DNA of 64,000 bases from Hyphomicrobiales bacterium (lineage in GTDB: Bacteria; Pseudomonadota; Alphaproteobacteria; Rhizobiales; Rhizobiaceae). This document shows, piece after piece, positions 7,918 to 16,990 of the stretch (within the stretch, counting starts at the first letter, position 1; every line of letters begins with the position of its first letter). The notes beneath the pieces are model-generated. The model saw only the letters and a program-made list of their open reading frames with translations, was not told where the DNA came from and searched no databases. The position numbers and the translations under genes were made by a program. Where the stretch lies: assembly GCA_900471925.1 (NCBI GenBank), contig UCGV01000011.1, positions 91,771 through 155,770 of the forward strand, in the 5' to 3' direction.

Positions 7918-10442
7918 GCCATCGCCTCGGCGATCAGATCGTCGGCGGCTTCGGCCAGCAGCGCGTCATGGGCCTGACCCGGCACCGATTCCTTGCCGAT
8001 TTCCAGCATGACCGGCACGGCGAGCGGGGAAATATGATCCAGCGCCCGGTGGGTGATGTGGCCCTTGATTCGTCTCAGCATATCGCCAAGGCGGGAAATA
8101 TCCAAAAGACCGGTGGCTGCATCCTGCCGTGTCGCCTGCAGCAGGATGTGGTCGGGCTCATGGGTGCGGAGCACATCATAGATCAGATCAGCTGACACGG
8201 TGACCTGCCGGCCGGTCTTTTCCTTGCCCGGATGGCGCCGCTCGATCAAGCCTGCAATCACGGCGCAATTGCGGAAGGTACGCTTCAAAAGGAAGGATTC
8301 GTTCAGCCAGGATTCCAGATCGTCACCGAGCATATCCTCGTCGAAGAGATCGGAAAGGCTGAGGCGGCCATTGGCGATCATCAGGCCGAGATCTTCCAGT
8401 CCCCAGATGGCGAGGGAATAATCCGTCGCCACGAAACCGAGCGGCTTTGCCCCTGCCCTGTCCAGCCGGCGGGTGAGCAGCATGCCGAGCGTCTGGTGCG
8501 CAAGCCGGCCCTCGAAGGGATAGATGACCATGTAGCCGCGACTGCCGCGCGGGAAGGTCTCGATCAGCAGTTCGTCGCGCTTAGGCAGCAGGGATTTTTC
8601 CTTCTGCAGCGACAGCCAGTCGCGCACCTGATCCGGCAGGCGGTGCCAGCGGTCGGGATCGTCCAGCATCGAACGAACCTGATCGGCGAGATAGGTCGAA
8701 AGCGGGAACTTGCCGCCGGCATAGGAAGGGATTTTAGGGTCGAAGGAATAGGCCTGGCTGACCAGCGCCTCGTTTTCCCTGATGCCTTCGAAACGCAAGA
8801 CCTTGCCGGAGAAGATGAACGTGTCGCCGGGGGCGAGCTGTTCGAGGAAATATTCCTCGACCTTGCCGAGCACGGCGCCGGGACGACCAAGCCTGCCGCC
8901 CTCGCCGCGCTTGGCCATGCGGATATTCAGCATCGGATCCTCGACGATGGTGCCGAGGTTCAGGCGATATTGCTGGGCGACCTGCGGATTGGAGACGCGC
9001 CAGCGATTTTCCTTGGTCTTGCGGATGCGGGCGTAACGCTCATAGGTGCGCAAGGCATAACCGCCGGTCGCGACGAAATCGACGACGCGCTCGAAGGTCT
9101 CCCAATCGAGATCGGCATAGGGCAAGGCGCTGGTGATCTCGTCATGGAGTTCTAGCATGTCGAAGGGTTCGGCGCAGGCCATGCCGAGAATGTGCTGGGC
9201 CAGCACGTCGAGGCCGCCGCGCCCGACAGGCGGCGTGTCCTGCGCGCCGATATAATTGGCGTCAAGGGCTGCCTGGCATTCCATGACCTCGAAACGATTG
9301 GCGGGAACAAGGATCGCCTTCGACGGCTCGTCCATGCGGTGATTGGCGCGGCCGATGCGCTGGGCAAGACGCGAAGCACCCTTCGGCGCGCCGACATGGA
9401 TGACGAGATCGACGTCGCCCCAGTCGATGCCGAGATCGAGGGTGGAGGTGGCAACGACGGCGCGCAGCCGGTTGGCAGCCATGGCGGCCTCCACCTTGCG
9501 ACGCTGGGCGACATCAAGGGAACCATGATGAAGCGCGATCGGCAGGTTCTCTTCGTTGACCGTCCAGAGTTCCTGGAAGAGCATCTCGGCCTGCGAGCGT
9601 GTATTGACGAAGAGCAGCGTCGTCTTGTGGTCGAGGAGCTGACGATAGACATCCGGGATCGCATATTTGGCGGCGTGGCCGGACCAGGGAATGCGCTCCT
9701 CCGTATCGAGAATGGAAATATCGGGCTTGGCCCCACCTTCGACCAGCACGAGGCCGGCGTGGTTGTCCCCGCCCTCCTGCTGCGCCACCAGCCATTTCTG
9801 CAAATCCATCGGCTCGGCAACGGTGGCTGAAAGGCCGATTGTCTTCAGGCCGGGTGCCAGCCTGCGCAGCCGGGCAAGGCCGAGCGAGAGCATATGACCG
9901 CGCTTCGACGTGACGAGCGAATGCAGCTCATCGAAGATGACGTATTTCAGATCCTTGAAGAAGCGCTCGGCTTCCCGGTTTGCGAGCAGCAGCGCCACCT
10001 GTTCCGGCGTCGTCAGCAGGATATCCGGCGGGTTCAGCTTCTGGCGCTGGCGCTTGGCATTCGGCGTGTCGCCGGTGCGGTTCTCGATTGTGATCGGCAG
10101 GCCCATTTCGGTGACGGGTTTGGTCAGGTTCCGTTCGATATCGACGGCGAGCGCCTTCAGCGGCGAGATGTAGAGCGTATGGATGCCGGTGAAGGCCGAG
10201 CCCGGCGGGACCTTGCCGCGGCGGGTGAGATCGGTCAGCGACGGCAGGAAGCCGGCAAGCGTCTTGCCGGCACCGGTCGGTGCAATCAGCAGCGTGCTTT
10301 CGCCGGCCTCCGTGCGGGCCAGCAATTCGAGCTGATGGGCACGCGGGCGCCAGCCCTTTTCTGCAAACCAGCGGAGAAAAGGGGTGGGCAAGGCAAGGCT
10401 GGTCTCGGCATCGATCTGATCCACGGGGCAAATGTAGTTCAA
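7914..10442 (-). CDS. Ligase-associated DNA damage response DEXH-box helicase (Lhr-like)
   Basis: The 842-residue superfamily 2 helicase has Walker A APTGAGKT at 54-61, the DELH box at 171-174, motif III SATV, and motif VI RIGRANHR, followed by the winged-helix and C-terminal regions typical of Lhr-type 3'-5' helicases. The length fits the ligase-associated subfamily rather than full-length Lhr (about 1,500 residues). It is first in a two-gene operon with pdeM. Its start lies 76 bp from the divergent Rrf2 gene, so the promoters may interact. Confidence 0.9.
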   Translation of the reverse strand: MNYICPVDQIDAETSLALPTPFLRWFAEKGWRPRAHQLELLARTEAGESTLLIAPTGAGKTLAGFLPSLTDLTRRGKVPPGSAFTGIHTLYISPLKALAVDIERNLTKPVTEMGLPITIENRTGDTPNAKRQRQKLNPPDILLTTPEQVALLLANREAERFFKDLKYVIFDELHSLVTSKRGHMLSLGLARLRRLAPGLKTIGLSATVAEPMDLQKWLVAQQEGGDNHAGLVLVEGGAKPDISILDTEERIPWSGHAAKYAIPDVYRQLLDHKTTLLFVNTRSQAEMLFQELWTVNEENLPIALHHGSLDVAQRRKVEAAMAANRLRAVVATSTLDLGIDWGDVDLVIHVGAPKGASRLAQRIGRANHRMDEPSKAILVPANRFEVMECQAALDANYIGAQDTPPVGRGGLDVLAQHILGMACAEPFDMLELHDEITSALPYADLDWETFERVVDFVATGGYALRTYERYARIRKTKENRWRVSNPQVAQQYRLNLGTIVEDPMLNIRMAKRGEGGRLGRPGAVLGKVEEYFLEQLAPGDTFIFSGKVLRFEGIRENEALVSQAYSFDPKIPSYAGGKFPLSTYLADQVRSMLDDPDRWHRLPDQVRDWLSLQKEKSLLPKRDELLIETFPRGSRGYMVIYPFEGRLAHQTLGMLLTRRLDRAGAKPLGFVATDYSLAIWGLEDLGLMIANGRLSLSDLFDEDMLGDDLESWLNESFLLKRTFRNCAVIAGLIERRHPGKEKTGRQVTVSADLIYDVLRTHEPDHILLQATRQDAATGLLDISRLGDMLRRIKGHITHRALDHISPLAVPVMLEIGKESVPGQAHDALLAEAADDLIAEAMA

Positions 10443-10464
10443 ACTCAGACGAATAGAAGCGGGA

Positions 10465-10499
10465 TTGACTCCCTGACAGAATCATAGATAAATTATATC
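10465..10499 (+). promoter_or_regulatory. Promoter and possible Rrf2 operator
   Basis: TTGACT at 10465-10470 could serve as a -35, with TAAATT at 10489-10494 as a loose -10 (18 bp spacing). GATA-N5-TATC at 10487-10499 is a small inverted repeat over the -10 region, as expected for an autoregulating Rrf2 repressor. Both calls rest on position and pattern. Confidence 0.35.
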
Positions 10500-10518
10500 C
10501 ACAATAAGGAGATCAGTT

Positions 10519-11019
10519 GTGAAGCTTGGTGACGGTGTCGAACAAGGCATTCATTGCGTAGCGGTGCTCTCGGGCCTTTCCGAGGGGGGCGTGCTCTCAG
10601 CGGCAGCGCTTGCCGAATTTCACGGAGTATCGACGAGCTATCTCCTGAAGCACCTGCAGGCGCTCTCGGGTGCCGGAATCCTGGAGACGGTGCCCGGACC
10701 GAAGGGCGGTTATCGGCTGGCGAAGAAAGCGGAGGACATATCGCTGCTCGATATCGTGCTGGCGATCGAGGGACCGGCACCTGCCTTCCGCTGCGCCGAG
10801 ATCCGCCAGCGTGGACCGAACCCGCTGCCGCAGCGCTATTTCACCAAGCCCTGCCAGGTGAGCGCGGCGATGCTGAGAGCCGAGCGCGCTTATCGCGCCG
10901 AACTTGCGAGCACCAGCGTTGCCGACATCCTGACCGAGCTTGCCGCCGACGATGACGGCGGCATCGCCGCCCGAGGCTGCGCCTTCATGGATCTGCATGA
11001 AAGAAAGGCGGCTCGCTGA
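10519..11019 (+). CDS. Rrf2-family transcriptional regulator
   Basis: The 166-residue protein has the Rrf2 winged-helix (residues 1-70, with YLLKHLQAL and the wing motif GPKGGYRL). Cysteines at 92, 112 and 154 lie in the region where IscR, NsrR and RirA bind Fe-S clusters, but the spacing is not that of IscR/RirA, so cluster binding is uncertain. The start is GTG 7 bases after AAGGAG. The next gene, 61 bp downstream, encodes an AhpD-like protein, suggesting a redox-responsive pair. Confidence 0.87.
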   Translation: MKLGDGVEQGIHCVAVLSGLSEGGVLSAAALAEFHGVSTSYLLKHLQALSGAGILETVPGPKGGYRLAKKAEDISLLDIVLAIEGPAPAFRCAEIRQRGPNPLPQRYFTKPCQVSAAMLRAERAYRAELASTSVADILTELAADDDGGIAARGCAFMDLHERKAAR

Positions 11020-11080
11020 GCCGCACCCATCCCAACCCCCGACCTTCAACTCCCCAACCTTGAACTTAAGGAGAAGACCC

Positions 11081-11542
11081 ATGCAACCACGTTTCAATTT
11101 CGCCAAGGCCTCCTCGGATGCCTACAAGGCGGTTGTCGCCCTGGAACAATATGTCCAGACCTCCGGCCTCGAGCGCCGTTTCATCCACCTGATCAAGCTC
11201 CGCGCCTCGCAGATCAACGGCTGCGCCTATTGCGTCGACATGCATGTGAAGGAGGCCCGCCATGACGGACTTTCCGAACAGTGGATCAACCTCATGTGCG
11301 TATGGCGGGAGTCGCCCGTTTATGACGCGCGCGAACGCGCGCTGCTCGGCTGGGTCGATGCGGTGACGAAGATTGCCGAAACCGGGGCGCCGGATGCCGA
11401 TTACGAGGCGCTGAAGGCGCAATTCTCCGAAGAAGAGATGACGAATATCACGGTTGCGATCGGTACGATCAACATCTGGAACCGGCTTGCCGTCAGCTTC
11501 CGTGCCCAGCATCCGCTCGATGCGCCGCAGAAGGCGGCCTGA
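11081..11542 (+). CDS. Carboxymuconolactone decarboxylase / AhpD-like protein
   Basis: The 153-residue all-helical protein has the AhpD-type redox motif CAYC at residues 48-51 with the downstream His55 (CxxCxxxH). This is the signature of alkylhydroperoxidase-like members of the CMD superfamily rather than of true decarboxylases. It probably reduces peroxides or a related oxidant. The start is ATG preceded by AAGGAGAAG. It follows the Rrf2 gene in the same direction and is probably its target. Confidence 0.87.
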   Translation: MQPRFNFAKASSDAYKAVVALEQYVQTSGLERRFIHLIKLRASQINGCAYCVDMHVKEARHDGLSEQWINLMCVWRESPVYDARERALLGWVDAVTKIAETGAPDADYEALKAQFSEEEMTNITVAIGTINIWNRLAVSFRAQHPLDAPQKAA

Positions 11543-11576
11543 TCATTTCCTGCTGATAGGGCACTTCGGCCCGGCG

Positions 11577-11600
11577 ACCGACCCGAGAGATCGGGTCGGT
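11577..11600. terminator. Perfect hairpin between convergent genes
   Basis: ACCGACCCGA at 11577-11586 pairs perfectly with TCGGGTCGGT at 11591-11600 around a GAGA loop. There is no long T-run, but it lies between the convergent AhpD-like gene and the small gene at 11614-11778 and probably ends both transcripts. Confidence 0.6.
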
Positions 11601-11613
11601 TGAATATCCTTCG

Positions 11614-11778
11614 TCAGTGGCCGATATCGGCCCTGTGGGCAGCGGCTTCAGGCCATTTGCCCGAGAGGTCGATGCTGTTGAATATGTCGCGAACGACCTT
11701 GGCGATTTCCTCTGCGGAAGAGCCCTTGGCGTATTCTTCCTGCATGCGGCGTCTGACAAGCTTTTCCAACTCTGACAT
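11614..11778 (-). CDS. Small hypothetical protein (54 aa)
   Basis: The frame encodes 54 residues starting MSELEKLVRRRMQ and ending ADIGH. It reads as an amphipathic, charged helical protein with a central SSAEEIAKVV segment and a WPEAAAHR tail. ATG is preceded by GAGGT at good spacing, a hairpin follows the stop, and third codon positions are GC-rich, all supporting a real gene. No family recognised. It stands alone between a convergent AhpD-like gene and a YitT gene. Confidence 0.6.
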   Translation of the reverse strand: MSELEKLVRRRMQEEYAKGSSAEEIAKVVRDIFNSIDLSGKWPEAAAHRADIGH

Positions 11779-11876
11779 AGCTTACCTCATCAATTCCGGC
11801 GCGAGGAAAAGTGTCGCGCCGGTGGCGATCACAGGCAAGTTACGTTTTGTTTAGAACGGCTTACAGATTCGTAATC

Positions 11877-12512
11877 TTAGAAGGCAATGTAGCGATCGGC
11901 CCTGTGGTTGATCGTGACGAAGAGGTTGAGAACCACCGCGCCAAGCACCGAGTAGAAGACGACCGGCGGCGTGGTGACGAAGAAGGCTGCGGTCAGCACG
12001 CACATGTCGATCGCAAGCTGCACGAGGCCGGCGCGAATGCCGAAACGCTCCTGCATATAAATGCCTAGGATGCCGACGCCGCCGAGGCTGGCGCGGTGGC
12101 GATAGAGCGCCAATAGGCCGTAACCGAGCAGCAGGCCGCCAAGAAGGGCTGCCCAGGCCGGATGGATGGCGGCGATTTCCATGACCTTCGGCTGCAGGCT
12201 TGTCAGAGCCGAGGTAAGGCCGATGGCGATGAAGGTCTTGATCGTGAAGGCCATGCCGAGGCGCTTCCACGAGAGATAGAAGAAGGGCGGGTTCAGCAGG
12301 AAGAAGGCGAGGCCGAAGTTCACGCCGAAAGCATAATGCAGCAGGAAGGCGACGCCGGCGGTGCTGCCTGTGAGGAGCCCGGCGCTGGCGAGCATATAGA
12401 GGCCGAGGGCGGACACGAGGCTGCCGGAGAATATGCCCTGCACATCCTCGACCGGCGTATGGCGCGTCGCAGTGGTATTCCAGAAACCGAGGGCACTGAT
12501 GAGCTGGCTCAT
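11877..12512 (-). CDS. YitT-family membrane protein
   Basis: The 211-residue protein has about five to six membrane helices and the YitT features GLLTGSTAGVAFLLHY near residues 45-60 and SLGGVGILGIYMQERFG near 143-160. YitT proteins are conserved inner-membrane proteins, some linked to transport or export; none of this is specific enough to name a substrate. A single ATG start fits. The gene stands alone, 195 bp from the methyltransferase gene transcribed in the same direction. Confidence 0.8.
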   Translation of the reverse strand: MSQLISALGFWNTTATRHTPVEDVQGIFSGSLVSALGLYMLASAGLLTGSTAGVAFLLHYAFGVNFGLAFFLLNPPFFYLSWKRLGMAFTIKTFIAIGLTSALTSLQPKVMEIAAIHPAWAALLGGLLLGYGLLALYRHRASLGGVGILGIYMQERFGIRAGLVQLAIDMCVLTAAFFVTTPPVVFYSVLGAVVLNLFVTINHRADRYIAF

Positions 12513-12707
12513 GTCGCGATCTCCAATAGCGGCTGCTCCGGACCGGCCGGAGGAAAAGGCAATGTAGGGATGGATGCGGCGCGTGCTGCACCTTTGGGGC
12601 GCGTCGCTGTCTCGCGGGATATGAGGATTATCAGGCTTTGCCCGGTTGCGCGCAAGCGAAATACGTAAGCAATGCTGACCTATTTTAAAATCGCAAGAAA
12701 TATGCGC

Positions 12708-13640
12708 TTAAGCCGTCTTGCGTGTAAGGAACAGAATGCCGGAAACCGGTTTGCCGCCATCTTTGCGAATGGTGGTTTTGACGATATCGAGGATTTCGAG
12801 ACCGTGGGCCGCCGCGAGCCCTTCGATGTAGGTTTGCGAGTGGGCATAACGCAGTGATGGCGCCAGGCTGAAGCCATCCCCCTCGCCGCCATCCTCGACC
12901 GAAAAGACAAAGTCGGCGCCTGTCATGGCGAGGTCGTCAACGATCGCAAAGACGCTTTCGAGATTGCCGAGATACATCAGCACATCGGCGGCAGTGACGA
13001 GATCGGCGCGGTGCCGCGCGCCATCGGTGAAGATGCCGGAGGCTTCCGGTATCAGCGACAGGTCCGCCTGGGAGAGATAGTCGTAGACGTGTTTTTCGGC
13101 GGCCTTTACCAGCATGTTCTGCGACAGGTCGAAGCCTTCGAGGCTGACGACATGGGCGCGGATCTCGGGGCCGAGCAGGCCCGTGCCGCAACCGAGATCG
13201 ACGGCGCAGCGATAGTGCCGGCCGGTGGATGCAACGAGGGCGGCAAGCTTTTGCGGAACGGAATAGTCCAGCTTCTCCACCAGCGATGTCTCGAAGCGAT
13301 CGGCATAGTCGTCGAAGAGGCGCTCGACATAGCGGCTGGATGGCTGCGCCGGCGTTTCGGCATCACCAAGAAGCGCGAGTTTCAGGCCCGCGCCGAAAAT
13401 ATCCTGCGGGTCGAGATCCAGCGTGCGGCGATAGGCTTCGACGGCGGCGTCCATCTTGCCAGCCTTCTCCTGATAGGTGGCGAGACGATACCAGCCTGCC
13501 GCCCAGGCTGGCGCGAGTTCCAGCGCCTGTTCCATCAGCTCGGCCGCCGCTTCCGCATCGCCGCTTTCGGCGAGCATCTTGGCATAGTCGGCGCGGCGGT
13601 CGGCGATGACGTCGCCGGAAGAAAGCTGGCTTGGCTGCAT
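12708..13640 (-). CDS. TPR-containing class I SAM-dependent methyltransferase
   Basis: The 310-residue protein has tetratricopeptide-like helices around residues 17-82, then a Rossmann methyltransferase domain with SAM-binding motif I VDLGCGTG at 147-154 and post-motif acidic residues near SLEGFDLS. This is the family described as predicted methyltransferase containing TPR repeats. ATG at 13640 is chosen over an upstream TTG that would add 17 residues of low-complexity sequence. The substrate is unknown. Confidence 0.82.
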   Translation of the reverse strand: MQPSQLSSGDVIADRRADYAKMLAESGDAEAAAELMEQALELAPAWAAGWYRLATYQEKAGKMDAAVEAYRRTLDLDPQDIFGAGLKLALLGDAETPAQPSSRYVERLFDDYADRFETSLVEKLDYSVPQKLAALVASTGRHYRCAVDLGCGTGLLGPEIRAHVVSLEGFDLSQNMLVKAAEKHVYDYLSQADLSLIPEASGIFTDGARHRADLVTAADVLMYLGNLESVFAIVDDLAMTGADFVFSVEDGGEGDGFSLAPSLRYAHSQTYIEGLAAAHGLEILDIVKTTIRKDGGKPVSGILFLTRKTA

Positions 13641-13780
13641 GATCGGACCCTTTGGCTGGCCGCATTTGGCGGCGGCCACAAAAAAACTCAAGTCCTATTT
13701 CAGAGGCGAGGCTGCCTTGGCGGAAAAGGCTTGCGGCCGAATCGCCGCAACCGTATCTCAAGGCAAACAGGAGATGGCGC

Positions 13781-14047
13781 ATGTCCGATCAGGTAAACAG
13801 GTTTCTCGGCGATTCCATTGGCCGCACGATCATCAAGCTTCTGGTGGTGTCGCTGATCGTCGGCTTCGTCATGGCCATATTCGGGCTGACCCCGTGGGAG
13901 CTGATCTACAGTTTCCGTGATTTCGTGGTACATCTCTGGCGGCAGGGTTTTTCGGCGCTCGGACGCGTCGGCGACTATCTGATGCTGGGTGCGACCATCG
14001 TCATCCCGATCTTCATCATCATCCGTCTCTTCAGCTATCGTAAGTAA
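13781..14047 (+). CDS. DUF6460 small membrane protein
   Basis: The 88-residue protein has two membrane helices (about 20-38 and 66-84) separated by an aromatic segment, matching the DUF6460 family of Alphaproteobacteria, of unknown function. ATG follows ACAGGAGA. The gene ends 2 bp before the CAP-domain lipoprotein gene, so the two are co-transcribed, probably with the MATE exporter after them. Confidence 0.75.
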   Translation: MSDQVNRFLGDSIGRTIIKLLVVSLIVGFVMAIFGLTPWELIYSFRDFVVHLWRQGFSALGRVGDYLMLGATIVIPIFIIIRLFSYRK

Positions 14048-14049
14048 CC

Positions 14050-14547
14050 ATGGCCTCCATCATCCTTTCACGCCGCGGCGTTCTGCAGCTTTCCGGTCTC
14101 GCGCTCGTGGCCGGCATTGCCGGTTGCACGACCACGCCGAAAATGGCGAGCACGCCGTCCGATGGCACGGACCAGACCGCCTCGGCGCTTCCGCTCGTCA
14201 ACCAGCTGCGCGCCAAGAAGGGTCTGCCGCCGCTCAGCGTCGATCCGCATGCGACTGCCGCGGCAATCTTTCAGGCAAAGCGCATGGCAAGTGCCGGCAA
14301 GATGGCGCATCTGATGGGCATGAGCGACAGTTTCGGCGCCCGCGTCAAGGCGAGCGGCGTTGCCCTGCCGGCTGCCGAAAACATCGCCGCAGGCCAGCAG
14401 AGCGTCGATGCGGTGGTGACCGCCTGGATCAATTCCCCCCACCATCTGGAAAATATGCTCGGACGCTATAGCGGTCTCGGCGTTGCCGTTGCACATAATA
14501 CGTCCTCGAAGAATCTGCCCTATTGGGCGATGGTGCTTTCCAACTGA
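14050..14547 (+). CDS. CAP-domain (SCP-like) lipoprotein
   Basis: The 165-residue protein begins with a lipoprotein signal containing the lipobox IAGC (Cys26) and a twin-arginine-like SRRGVLQL segment. The mature part is a bacterial CAP/SCP domain, with the conserved LVNQLRAKKGLPPL start, a central HL pair, AENIA and WINSPHHLENML. Bacterial CAP proteins are extracytoplasmic and mostly uncharacterised. It lies between DUF6460 and MATE genes in one apparent operon. Confidence 0.85.
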   Translation: MASIILSRRGVLQLSGLALVAGIAGCTTTPKMASTPSDGTDQTASALPLVNQLRAKKGLPPLSVDPHATAAAIFQAKRMASAGKMAHLMGMSDSFGARVKASGVALPAAENIAAGQQSVDAVVTAWINSPHHLENMLGRYSGLGVAVAHNTSSKNLPYWAMVLSN

Positions 14548-14579
14548 GGCGAACCCGCCTCTTTCCCCAAGAGGCGGAT

Positions 14580-15926
14580 ATGGATACCGGCGGCAACAGA
14601 AACACTTTGGCCTTCGACGTGACGCACCGTCTGGTGCTGTCGATTGCCATTCCGATGACGCTCGGCTTCATGACCACGCCGCTGCTCGGCATCACCAATA
14701 CCGCCGTCGTCGGCCATATGGGCGATCCGGAAGCGCTGGCGGGGCTTGCGATCGGCGCCATGCTGTTCGATCTGATCATGGGCAGCTTCAATTTCCTGCG
14801 GGCTTCGACAACAGGGCTGACGGCACAGGCGCTCGGACGTCGCGATCAGCACGAGCAGCAGGCAGTGTTCTGGCGGGCGATCGTCTCTGCCCTCGGCTCC
14901 GGATTGGCGCTTCTGGTCCTATCGCCGCTCCTGATCGTGGTCGGCCTGAAACTGATGGGCGCCGAGGGCCGGATTGCCGAGGCGACCAGCACCTATTTCT
15001 CGATCCGCATCCTTGCTGCACCGGCCGCGCTCGCCAATTACGCGCTGCTCGGCTTCGTGCTCGGCCGAGGACAGGGCCGCACGGGACTGCTGCTGCAGGC
15101 GCTGATCAACGGCATCAACATCCTGCTTTCCATCTATCTGGGCTTGTCGCTCAACTGGGGTGTCGCGGGCGTCGCCTGGGGCACGATGGCAGGCGAGACG
15201 GTGGGCGCGCTTGCCGGTCTCTTCATCGTGCTGCGCGGCTTCGACCGGTCATATCGGCCGAGCCGGATGGAGGTGTTTTCGCGTGCCAAGCTCGCCGAAC
15301 TCTTCGCGCTGAACCGCGATATCCTGATCCGCACCTTCGTACTGATCGGCTCATTCGCCATCATGACCCGCATCGGCACCAGCTTCGGTGCCATCACGCT
15401 CGCGGCCAATGCGGTACTGATGAACTTCTTCCTGCTTTCGGGCTATTATCTCGACGGCCTTGCCAATGCCGCCGAGCAGATCACGGGCCGCGCGATCGGG
15501 GCGCAATACAAGCCAGCCTTCGATCGCGGCCTGAAGCTGACGACGCTCTGGTCCTTCGGGCTTGCAGCGATCATTTCCGCCTTCTTCTATTTCGCCGGCC
15601 CCGCGCTCATTTCCGGGCTGACGAGTTCGCCTGAAGTCCAGGCCACGGCCGAGACCTACCTGCCCTGGGCGGCGGTGACGGGACTGACGGGTGCGCTTGC
15701 CTTCCTGATGGACGGCGTCTTCATCGGCGCCACATGGTCCGTCGACATGCGCAACCGCATGCTGATGTCCTTTGCCGGCTACCTTGTCATGCTTGCCGTC
15801 TTCGTACCGCTCTTCGGCAATCATGGCCTGTGGCTGGCCATGAACGCCTTTCTGCTGTTTCGCGGCTTTTTCCTGGCGGTGCTGGTCAAGCCACGTGCGG
15901 CTCAGACGTTTCGCGCTGCCCAGTAA
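14580..15926 (+). CDS. MATE-family multidrug efflux transporter
   Basis: The 448-residue protein has twelve predicted membrane helices in two halves. The N-terminal half has the MATE pattern TPLLGITNTAVVGHMGDPEALAG. MATE transporters export cationic drugs or metabolites with a Na+ or H+ gradient; the substrate cannot be read here. ATG at 14580 is favoured over an upstream in-frame start that would overlap the CAP gene. Its last 25 bases overlap the end of pyrD on the opposite strand. Confidence 0.88.
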   Translation: MDTGGNRNTLAFDVTHRLVLSIAIPMTLGFMTTPLLGITNTAVVGHMGDPEALAGLAIGAMLFDLIMGSFNFLRASTTGLTAQALGRRDQHEQQAVFWRAIVSALGSGLALLVLSPLLIVVGLKLMGAEGRIAEATSTYFSIRILAAPAALANYALLGFVLGRGQGRTGLLLQALINGINILLSIYLGLSLNWGVAGVAWGTMAGETVGALAGLFIVLRGFDRSYRPSRMEVFSRAKLAELFALNRDILIRTFVLIGSFAIMTRIGTSFGAITLAANAVLMNFFLLSGYYLDGLANAAEQITGRAIGAQYKPAFDRGLKLTTLWSFGLAAIISAFFYFAGPALISGLTSSPEVQATAETYLPWAAVTGLTGALAFLMDGVFIGATWSVDMRNRMLMSFAGYLVMLAVFVPLFGNHGLWLAMNAFLLFRGFFLAVLVKPRAAQTFRAAQ

Positions 15927-16990
15927 TCCATCCGGCTATCCCTGAGATCGCGGATCGAGGCCACCTTCTCGCGGTCGAGCAGCTTCGACAGTCCGCGCAC
16001 GACGGTACCGGGCAGGCCCGGGCCTTCATAGACCATGCAGGAATAGAGCTGCACGAGATCGGCCCCTGCCCTGACCTTTTCCAGCGCCGTCTCGGCCGAG
16101 GAGACGCCGCCGACGCCGATGATCGGCAGGCTTGGGCCGACGCGCGTGCGCATCTTGGCGAGCACGATTGTGGATTTCTCGAAGAGCGGTGTGCCGGAAA
16201 GACCGCCGGTCTCCTTCGCCTGAACCTGATCCTTCAACCCGTCGCGCGACAGCGTCGTATTGGAGACGATCAACCCATCGAGCGCGTGCGACAGCGCCTC
16301 GGCGGCGATATCGTCCATGCCCTCTTCGGTGAGATCGGGCGCGATCTTCAGGAAGACCGGGATCTTTCGTCCAGCCTTTTCCGCTTCCTCGTCACGCGCC
16401 TTCAGCACCGCCGAGAGCAGGGCGGCGAGGCTTTCGCGCGCCTGCAGGTCGCGCAGGCCGGGCGTATTGGGCGAAGAAATGTTGGCGGTGAAATAGCGGG
16501 CGACGGAATAGAAGCGGCGGATGCCGGCAACGTAATCGGCGATACGGTCTTCGCTGTCCTTGTTGGCGCCGATATTGACGCCGACGATGCCGGCGCGGCT
16601 GATCCCGGAAAGGCGACGGAAGGCCGCTTCATGGCCTTCATTGTTGAAGCCGAGGCGATTGATGACCGCATCGTCTTCGACCAGACGGAAGATGCGCGGG
16701 CGCGGATTGCCGGACTGCGGCTTCGGCGTGACGGTGCCGATCTCGGTAAAGCCGAAGCCGAGCTTCAGCAGCGCTTCCGGCACTTCGGCATTCTTGTCAT
16801 AACCGGCGGCCATGCCGAGCGGATTGGGAAAGTCGAGGCCGGCGACGGTCTGGCGCAGGCGCGGATCGGGCGCGATGCGGCAGGCGGGCACGACGCCGGA
16901 TTTCAGCGCGGCAATCGACATGCCATGCGCGGTTTCGGGATCGAAGAGGAAGAGGCCGCGGCGGGCAATGCGCTTGAAAGGATCGATCAC
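15902..16990 (-). CDS. pyrD: Quinone-dependent dihydroorotate dehydrogenase (class 2)
   Basis: The 362-residue enzyme oxidises dihydroorotate to orotate in pyrimidine synthesis, passing electrons through FMN to membrane quinones. It has the class 2 features: an N-terminal amphipathic membrane-association segment, the FMN-binding barrel with GMAAGYDKNAE, the Ser-containing NISSPNTPGLR loop near 175, and GVGGV...GADLVQLY at the phosphate site. Its ATG overlaps the DUF952 stop by four bases, so they form an operon. Its 3' end overlaps the MATE gene. Confidence 0.94.
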   Translation of the reverse strand: MIDPFKRIARRGLFLFDPETAHGMSIAALKSGVVPACRIAPDPRLRQTVAGLDFPNPLGMAAGYDKNAEVPEALLKLGFGFTEIGTVTPKPQSGNPRPRIFRLVEDDAVINRLGFNNEGHEAAFRRLSGISRAGIVGVNIGANKDSEDRIADYVAGIRRFYSVARYFTANISSPNTPGLRDLQARESLAALLSAVLKARDEEAEKAGRKIPVFLKIAPDLTEEGMDDIAAEALSHALDGLIVSNTTLSRDGLKDQVQAKETGGLSGTPLFEKSTIVLAKMRTRVGPSLPIIGVGGVSSAETALEKVRAGADLVQLYSCMVYEGPGLPGTVVRGLSKLLDREKVASIRDLRDSRMDYWAARNV

